DNA from: Paraburkholderia piptadeniae
GTDB taxonomy: Bacteria; Pseudomonadota; Gammaproteobacteria; Burkholderiales; Burkholderiaceae
NCBI RefSeq assembly: GCF_900007165.1
Contig: NZ_CYGY02000075.1
Coordinates: 99,967 to 163,966 of the forward strand
Length of the DNA: 64,000 nucleotides
Direction of reading: 5' to 3'
In this document: piece by piece, positions 59,567 to 64,000 of the stretch
How positions within the stretch are numbered: position 1 is the stretch's first letter
How the letters are laid out: each line of letters opens with the position of its first letter
The notes under the pieces: model-generated
Databases searched by the model: none
Told to the model about the DNA's origin: nothing
The model's input: only the letters and a program-made list of their open reading frames with translations
Translations under genes and position numbers: made by a program

Positions 59567-61018
59567 CTACTGATGCGTGATTCTGCGAATGGTGCTCGTG
59601 ACCAGGTCCACGTAAAAGAGATCGCCATTCGGACCGCCCTTCAAGTCCACCGCTCCGCCCTGAAGGCCTTTCGCAAACGCCTGTGGCTGTGGCAGGGACG
59701 TATTGCTCGGCGGCGGCATCTGAATCATCCAGATGCATCTGCGCAGGTAATCGCCGAAGTACAGCGCGTTTTTATAGATGGCCGGATAGGTCGTGCTGCT
59801 GTCGTCCGTGAACCCGATGGCCGATATGACACTGCCGTTCTGATCCGGGCCGCCGCCCGACGGCCTGCCGCCACACGTCTTCGCCTTGCTGTCGGCTGGC
59901 GTGACGTAACTTCCATGCGCATACGCGAAAAACGGTGCAGACGCGCTGATATTCGCACAGTAGCTTGTGTTCCCCGTGTTCGCCGGGTTCTGATATTCCG
60001 GCTGTGGTGCCGCCGCGCCGGTCCCCGGATCCCATCCTTCGAAGCACGGCCAGCCAAAGTTTTGCCCGGCATTGCTCAGATGATCGATAGCCTCCCACGT
60101 GTTCCAGCCTACATTGCCAATGTACAAATCGTGGTTGACGGGATTGACCGCAAACCGGAAAGGATTGCGCAACCCTTTTGACACGACCGCTATGCTCGGA
60201 GTCGCAGCGCTCAAATTAGTGACGGCGAGAATCACTCCATCTTCGTAGGGTTGTCCATTGAGCTGCTGACTGCGAAACGCACCCTGCGGGAGGTTCATGC
60301 CGTCACCGCAAGCGGTATCCAGTTGACCGTAGTCGACCGTGTTGAAACTCGCGCCATCGCCCGCGCTGACATACAACGTCGTATTGTCGGAGCCGAAAGC
60401 CAACCCGCCGATGCTATGAGACGTGTAGTAAAAGCACCATGGCTGACTGGACGCCGTGCTGGACGGAAGGATTTTGGTTTCAGTCACCGTCCCATTTGCC
60501 GACGACAAGCGGGACAGCTGCCCGCCTGTAACAGCAACAACGTTTCCGGTACAGACCACCCCCGGGGAAGGCGTCGTATAAAGCACGTAGACGTTTTGTG
60601 CGTTCAGCGGGTCGACCGCGAGCCCGAGAAGCCCTCGGTCCGCGTCGTTGCAGACTTCACTGCTGAGGTCGGCCAGTTGCGTGCACGTTGACGCCGACAG
60701 ATCGCATTTCCAGACCTTGCCACCCTTTTCAGCAACGAACGCGAGTGTCATGTCTGCACTGAAGCTCAGCGCGGTCGGCTGGTTGAGGCAGCCGCTGAAG
60801 AGAATCTGTTCGGTGAAGCCTTTGGGAAGCGTTGGCTGCGGTCGAGTGATAAAAGGAGGCTTGCATGATATCGTCGGACCGGGACCGGACACGACCTGCG
60901 CCTCCGATTTCCCGGGGGTAGTCGCAAGCGCTACATCGAAGATCAAGGACACCAGCAATATTGCGAGGCCCAGCAGACGCTGGATCTGATCGGTCGAATT
61001 TCTTGTGAGGCGCACCAT
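59567..61018 (-). CDS. PQQ-dependent sugar dehydrogenase family protein (GSDH type)
   Basis: 483 residues from ATG 61018, with GGGAGGACGAG upstream. N-terminal hydrophobic span LLGLAILLVSLIFDVALA as signal anchor. The beta-propeller of the glucose/sorbosone dehydrogenase family follows: NQPTALSFSADMTLAFVAEK near 80, DADRGLLGLAVDPLNAQNVY near 125, SHSIGGLAFGSDNTTLYVSA near 205, VVSKGLRNPFRFAVNPVNHD near 280 (the catalytic R-N-P-F region), DLYIGNVGWNTWEAI, and FGWPCFEG near 325. The Cys count is high (about ten), as for a periplasmic disulfide-stabilised enzyme. The substrate is likely a sugar or other alcohol, with PQQ as the usual cofactor. Confidence 0.87.
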   Translation of the reverse strand: MVRLTRNSTDQIQRLLGLAILLVSLIFDVALATTPGKSEAQVVSGPGPTISCKPPFITRPQPTLPKGFTEQILFSGCLNQPTALSFSADMTLAFVAEKGGKVWKCDLSASTCTQLADLSSEVCNDADRGLLGLAVDPLNAQNVYVLYTTPSPGVVCTGNVVAVTGGQLSRLSSANGTVTETKILPSSTASSQPWCFYYTSHSIGGLAFGSDNTTLYVSAGDGASFNTVDYGQLDTACGDGMNLPQGAFRSQQLNGQPYEDGVILAVTNLSAATPSIAVVSKGLRNPFRFAVNPVNHDLYIGNVGWNTWEAIDHLSNAGQNFGWPCFEGWDPGTGAAAPQPEYQNPANTGNTSYCANISASAPFFAYAHGSYVTPADSKAKTCGGRPSGGGPDQNGSVISAIGFTDDSSTTYPAIYKNALYFGDYLRRCIWMIQMPPPSNTSLPQPQAFAKGLQGGAVDLKGGPNGDLFYVDLVTSTIRRITHQ

Positions 61019-61319
61019 CTCGTCCTCCCGCTCTCGACTGAACGACGAGTCGACTCATTGAAGGACCTGCGTTCGCAGGCGACCCACCACGGGTAGGAAG
61101 CGCGCTATGAGGGAAACCAGCGTTGGTCTACCGAAACCCATAATAGGTCTTACCCCTTACATGAACAAATTTTTGCAGCACCCGCACGTCAGACCTGGCG
61201 CGGCAAGAAAGAAGTAGTTGATCAAATGCGCGGCAAACCTCGTCGTTTACGGCGAGGAAGGATAGCGCGGACGCCGAAGGCGTCCTTGACAACACGTCAA
61301 TGCTGATACGATTACTTCT
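61019..61319. other. left end of the TnpB element and upstream region
   Basis: Two perfect hairpins typical of IS605-type left ends precede tnpB: CCTCGTCG-TTTA-CGGCGAGG (61238-61257, one T-G pair) and GGACGCC-GAA-GGCGTCC (61269-61285). The first 200 bases are upstream DNA of the dehydrogenase. No other gene is seen. Confidence 0.6.
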
Positions 61320-62543
61320 ATGCAACGACTCCAGGCCTTCAAATTCGAACTGATGCCCAACGGTGAACACCTGCGCTTCATGCGTCGGACTGCCGGTGCG
61401 TGTCGTTTCGTCTACAACAAGGCACTGACGGTGCAAAAGGAGAACTACGAGGCAGGTGGCAAATTCATCGGCTATGTGACGATGGCAAGGCACCTGACCG
61501 GGTGGCGCAACGGCGATGAAACGCCCTGGCTCCGGGATGCCCCAGTCCATCCGCTGCAACATGCCCTCAAGGACATGGAGCGCGCGTATCGCAACTTCTT
61601 CGAGAAGCGCGCGGCGTTCCCGCAGTTCAGGAGGCGCGGCCAGCACGACAGCTTTCGCTACCCCGATCCGAAGCAGATCAGGCTCGATCAGGGTAATGGC
61701 CGGATCTTCCTGCCCAAGCTCGGCTGGATACGCTATCGCAAGAGCCGCGTCGTGCCGGGCGAACTGCGCAACGTCACCGTCAGCCACTCGGCCGGCAAGT
61801 GGTTCATTTCGATCCAGACGCGGCGCGAGATCGCGCAGCCCGTTCCGCGGGCGACGTCGGCCATCGGCATCGACGTGGGCATTGCGCGTTTTGCCACGTT
61901 CTCCGACGGTTCGCACCTTGAGGCGCTCAACAGTTTCAGGCGGCACGAGAAACGTCTGGCGCGCGCCCGGCGCTCCATGAGCCGAAAGGTCAAATTCAGC
62001 AGCAACTGGAAAAAGCAGAAAGCGCGCATCGCGCGTATTCACGCCCACATCGCCAATGCACGCCGCGACTACCTTCACAAGGCCACGGCCACGATCAGCA
62101 AAAACCACGCGTTCGTGAGTATCGAAGACCTGAAGGTGCGCAACATGTCGAAGTCGGCGGCGGGCAGCGTCGAGTTGCCGGGCAGGAACGTTCGGGCCAA
62201 ATCCGGCCTGAACAAGTCGATCCTCGACCAGGGCTGGTGCGAGTTCCGGCGGCAGCTGGACTACAAGCTCGACTGGCAGGGCGGCTGGCTCATCGCCGTG
62301 CCGCCGCAGCATACAAGCCAGACGTGCCCGTGCTGCGGCCACGTCTCGGCCGACAACCGCACCACGCAGGCGGAGTTTCTCTGTGTCGAATGCGGCTACG
62401 AGAATCATGCCGACGTCGTCGGCGCGATCAACATTCTGGCGCGAGGACATAGCGCCGCAGCCTGTGGAGAGCCGGTGCACTTGGGCCGCTCGACGAAGCA
62501 GGAACCCGCCAAAGCGATTGCGCGTGAGGTTTCTCATGCGTAG
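61320..62543 (+). CDS. tnpB: TnpB RNA-guided nuclease (IS605 family, IS1341-type)
   Basis: 407 residues, intact. N-terminal MQRLQAFKFELMPNGEHLRF, then an arginine-rich region. The RuvC-like domain has Asp in SAIGIDVGIARFATFSDGSH near 180, Glu in HAFVSIEDLKVRNMSKSAAG near 262 and Asp in YENHADVVGAINILARGH near 362, a complete D-E-D. The zinc ribbon is TCPCCGHVSADNRT, then LCVECGYENH. TnpB proteins cut DNA guided by an omega-RNA made from the element's right end. No tnpA is present, so the element is IS1341-like and mobilised in trans. No serine or tyrosine transposase is adjacent. Confidence 0.93.
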   Translation: MQRLQAFKFELMPNGEHLRFMRRTAGACRFVYNKALTVQKENYEAGGKFIGYVTMARHLTGWRNGDETPWLRDAPVHPLQHALKDMERAYRNFFEKRAAFPQFRRRGQHDSFRYPDPKQIRLDQGNGRIFLPKLGWIRYRKSRVVPGELRNVTVSHSAGKWFISIQTRREIAQPVPRATSAIGIDVGIARFATFSDGSHLEALNSFRRHEKRLARARRSMSRKVKFSSNWKKQKARIARIHAHIANARRDYLHKATATISKNHAFVSIEDLKVRNMSKSAAGSVELPGRNVRAKSGLNKSILDQGWCEFRRQLDYKLDWQGGWLIAVPPQHTSQTCPCCGHVSADNRTTQAEFLCVECGYENHADVVGAINILARGHSAAACGEPVHLGRSTKQEPAKAIAREVSHA

Positions 62544-62605
62544 CGCCGTAGGAATCCTTCCCCTTTCCGCGCAAGCGGCGACCGAAGGTCGAGGGGGGGA
62601 GATGG
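62540..62605 (+). ncRNA. omega-RNA-like right end of the TnpB element
   Basis: Directly after the tnpB stop: CCGC-GCAA-GCGG (62567-62578), then CGACC-GAA-GGTCG (62579-62591), with outer pairing of CCTTCCCC (62556-62563) to the G-run at 62593-62599. This is the structured 3' end expected of an omega-RNA, whose guide would be the DNA just past the element end near 62605. The exact end cannot be fixed without comparison to other copies. Confidence 0.5.
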
Positions 62606-62929
62606 AATGAACACGTCCCCTCTCTTCGGGAAACATTGAGCGCCCCACTGCGCAGGTTGGATTGACCCCGGCGCTATAGCCCCGCCATGCGGGTTGCCCA
62701 CCGTCGGGCGGTCGTCATGGTCGAGAGAGGCGACCCGCCGCCCGCCCGTGGACAACCTGCGACGCAACCCTTAACGGAAATTCTCGCGACGACATCGATA
62801 TCTGAGTGGCCAGATCTCAAAATCCGTTGAACCGGGTCTTGGGGGTTGGTGCGGGGCTCCCGCTTGACCAACGGCATCGACGTGCCAAAGTGAAAGTTCA
62901 GCCAGTCACTTGAGGTAAGGAGAGCCCAA
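62606..62929. other. intergenic DNA between the TnpB element and the IS110-type gene
   Basis: No gene. It contains the inverted GTTGCCCACCGTCGGGCGG/CCGCCCGCCCGTGGACAAC-like region (62691-62756). The last 20 bases carry the GTAAGGAGAG ribosome-binding site of the transposase. The left end of the IS110-type element must lie inside this stretch, but its terminus has no inverted repeat that I can fix. Confidence 0.45.
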
Positions 62930-63982
62930 ATGAATGCTACGACATACGGGCTGGACATTGCAAAGTCCGTGTTCCAGCTTTACTGGGTGGACCCGGAATC
63001 GGGCGAGGTCTTCAACCGCCGCTTCAGCCGCGACCAGCTCATCCGCTTTCTGGGCAAGCGGGAGCCAGGCCGTGTGGCACTGGAGGCATGTAGCGGTGCT
63101 CACTGGTGGGCCCGCAAGATCGTCAGCCTCGGGCACCAGGCCATCCTGTTACACGCCAAATACGTGCGCCCCTTTGTCCAGACCAACAAGACCGATGCAG
63201 CAGATGCACGGGCGATCTGGACAGCCGCCCAGCAACCGGGCATGCGCACTGTGGCGATCAAGAGCGAAGCGCAGCAGGCCATCCTGAGTCTGCACCGGAT
63301 CCGCTCCGGACTCGTCGACACCCGCACGCGCCAGGTCAACCAGATCCGCGGCCTGCTCGGCGAATACGGCCTGCACTTCCGCTACGGCCGCAAGGCACTG
63401 ATGAACGAACTGCGCGCACGCATCGCCGAGATTGAGCAGACGGTACCGCCGCTCATCTGGCGCGCCCTGCAGCGCCAGATGGCGCACCTACGGCAACTGG
63501 AGACGGACATCGCCGAGGCCGAGCGCGAAAACCTCAACTGGATGAAAGCCAATCCCGACGCGCAGACCCTCGCGACCATCAACGGTATCGGCCCCTTGAC
63601 AGCCACCGCGACGGTTGGCGTGATGGGCTCGCCCGACGCGTTCCACTCTGGACGAACCTTTGCTGCCAGTCTGGGCCTGGTGCCTGCGCAAACTGGCAGC
63701 GGCGGCAAGATCCGCCTGGGCCACATCAGCAAACGTGGTGACCCCTATCTGCGCAAGCTGTTCATACACGGCGCGCGCATCGTCGTGACCCGTTCGAAAC
63801 AGCGCCCTGAGTGGGTCGAGGAGCTCCTGAAGCGGCGCCCGGTGAACGTCGTTATCGTCGCACTGGCCAACAAGATGGCCCGCACCGCCTGGGCACTGCT
63901 CGCGCACGGCCAGACGTATGACCGGCAGCACGTCAGCGTGCGACCTTGCGCAAGCGGGCCACAGTCTGTCGAGAGCATTTGA
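62930..63982 (+). CDS. IS110/IS1111-family DEDD transposase
   Basis: 350 residues with AAGGAG eight bases upstream. N-terminal DEDD (RuvC-like) domain: Asp in TTYGLDIAKSVFQLYWVD, Glu in RVALEACSGAHWWARKIVSL near 50, and the two Asp in QTNKTDAADARAIWTAAQ near 85. Coiled-coil middle SLHRIRSGLVDTRTRQVNQI. C-terminal transposase_20 domain: ATINGIGPLTATATVGVMG near 220 and the catalytic Ser in FAASLGLVPAQTGSGGKIRL near 245. The sequence resembles the IS1111 subgroup more than IS110 itself. It is intact, and the right end of the element lies beyond or at the window edge. Confidence 0.92.
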   Translation: MNATTYGLDIAKSVFQLYWVDPESGEVFNRRFSRDQLIRFLGKREPGRVALEACSGAHWWARKIVSLGHQAILLHAKYVRPFVQTNKTDAADARAIWTAAQQPGMRTVAIKSEAQQAILSLHRIRSGLVDTRTRQVNQIRGLLGEYGLHFRYGRKALMNELRARIAEIEQTVPPLIWRALQRQMAHLRQLETDIAEAERENLNWMKANPDAQTLATINGIGPLTATATVGVMGSPDAFHSGRTFAASLGLVPAQTGSGGKIRLGHISKRGDPYLRKLFIHGARIVVTRSKQRPEWVEELLKRRPVNVVIVALANKMARTAWALLAHGQTYDRQHVSVRPCASGPQSVESI

Positions 63983-64000
63983 GTCAAACCACAGTCTTGC

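Noticed and set aside
61128..62648. 506-codon open frame on the minus strand
   Set aside because: Antisense to tnpB, whose catalytic motifs are all on the plus strand.
1..64000. CRISPR array, tRNA or rRNA genes
   Set aside because: No regularly spaced repeats of CRISPR type and no tRNA-like cloverleaf or rRNA stretch was recognised on reading. A tRNAscan or CRISPR finder run would settle this.

Overview
The window is a high-GC beta-proteobacterial chromosome segment, most likely Burkholderiaceae (Paraburkholderia, Caballeronia or Burkholderia). This is inferred from base composition, a Tad/Flp locus, a Kdo-lipid A dioxygenase gene (kdoO type) beside waaA, a GDP-mannose/O-glycan gene set and many IS relics. 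No rRNA, tRNA or CRISPR array was recognised.

Layout. 0-6.2 kb is sparse accessory DNA: a degenerate NERD-domain protein, a protein made of two ParB-like HTH repeats, a small orphan protein, and three copies of a roughly 39-residue membrane microprotein family. 6.2-9.8 kb holds a WecA/WbpL-type sugar-1-phosphate transferase, a small exported protein and a methyl-accepting chemotaxis protein. 9.8-11 kb is a graveyard of IS630 and IS5 fragments. 12-25 kb is one Tad pilus operon on the + strand: two flp pilins, tadV, an AAA+ ATPase, rcpC/cpaB, secretin, lipoprotein, tadG-, tadE- and tadF-like genes, tadZ, tadA, tadB and tadC. It is followed by a MarR regulator and an isoprenylcysteine-methyltransferase-like protein. 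26.4-30.3 kb has a large membrane protein, a GtrA flippase and a run of broken genes (frameshifted gtrB, a methyltransferase split by an inversion, an MCP tail). 30.5-31.3 kb has a two-gene microprotein operon and the fourth 39-residue microprotein. 31.5-37.6 kb is a minus-strand polysaccharide cluster (manC, galE, a GT4, a GT2, wzx).

37.6-48.7 kb is an accessory island flanked by two diverged direct copies of the wzx 5' end and its upstream leader. It contains decayed lrgA/lrgB with an IS1634-type element inserted in lrgB, an IS1182 relic, two AT-richer exported-protein genes, a tnpB relic with an apparently intact omega-RNA-like segment, and a minus-strand operon of a tyrosine recombinase, an orphan core-binding-like protein and a StbB-like protein without a Walker A motif. 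48.7-57.5 kb returns to envelope genes: manB, a GT4, a polysaccharide deacetylase, waaC, kdoO and waaA. 57.7-64 kb has a nucleotidyltransferase-fold protein with a promoter-overlapping palindrome, a DNA-ligase fragment, a PQQ-type sugar dehydrogenase, a TnpB-only IS605-type element and an IS110/IS1111-type transposase at the right edge.

How the genes work together. ManC and ManB supply GDP-mannose and GalE supplies UDP-galactose. The WecA-like enzyme primes undecaprenyl phosphate, the glycosyltransferases extend the unit and Wzx flips it. WaaC, KdoO and WaaA build the inner core of LPS. The Tad locus gives an adhesive pilus. The best candidates for undescribed biology are the repeated 39-residue membrane/Arg-tail proteins, the recombinase/StbB-like operon and the duplicated wzx leader that bounds the island.
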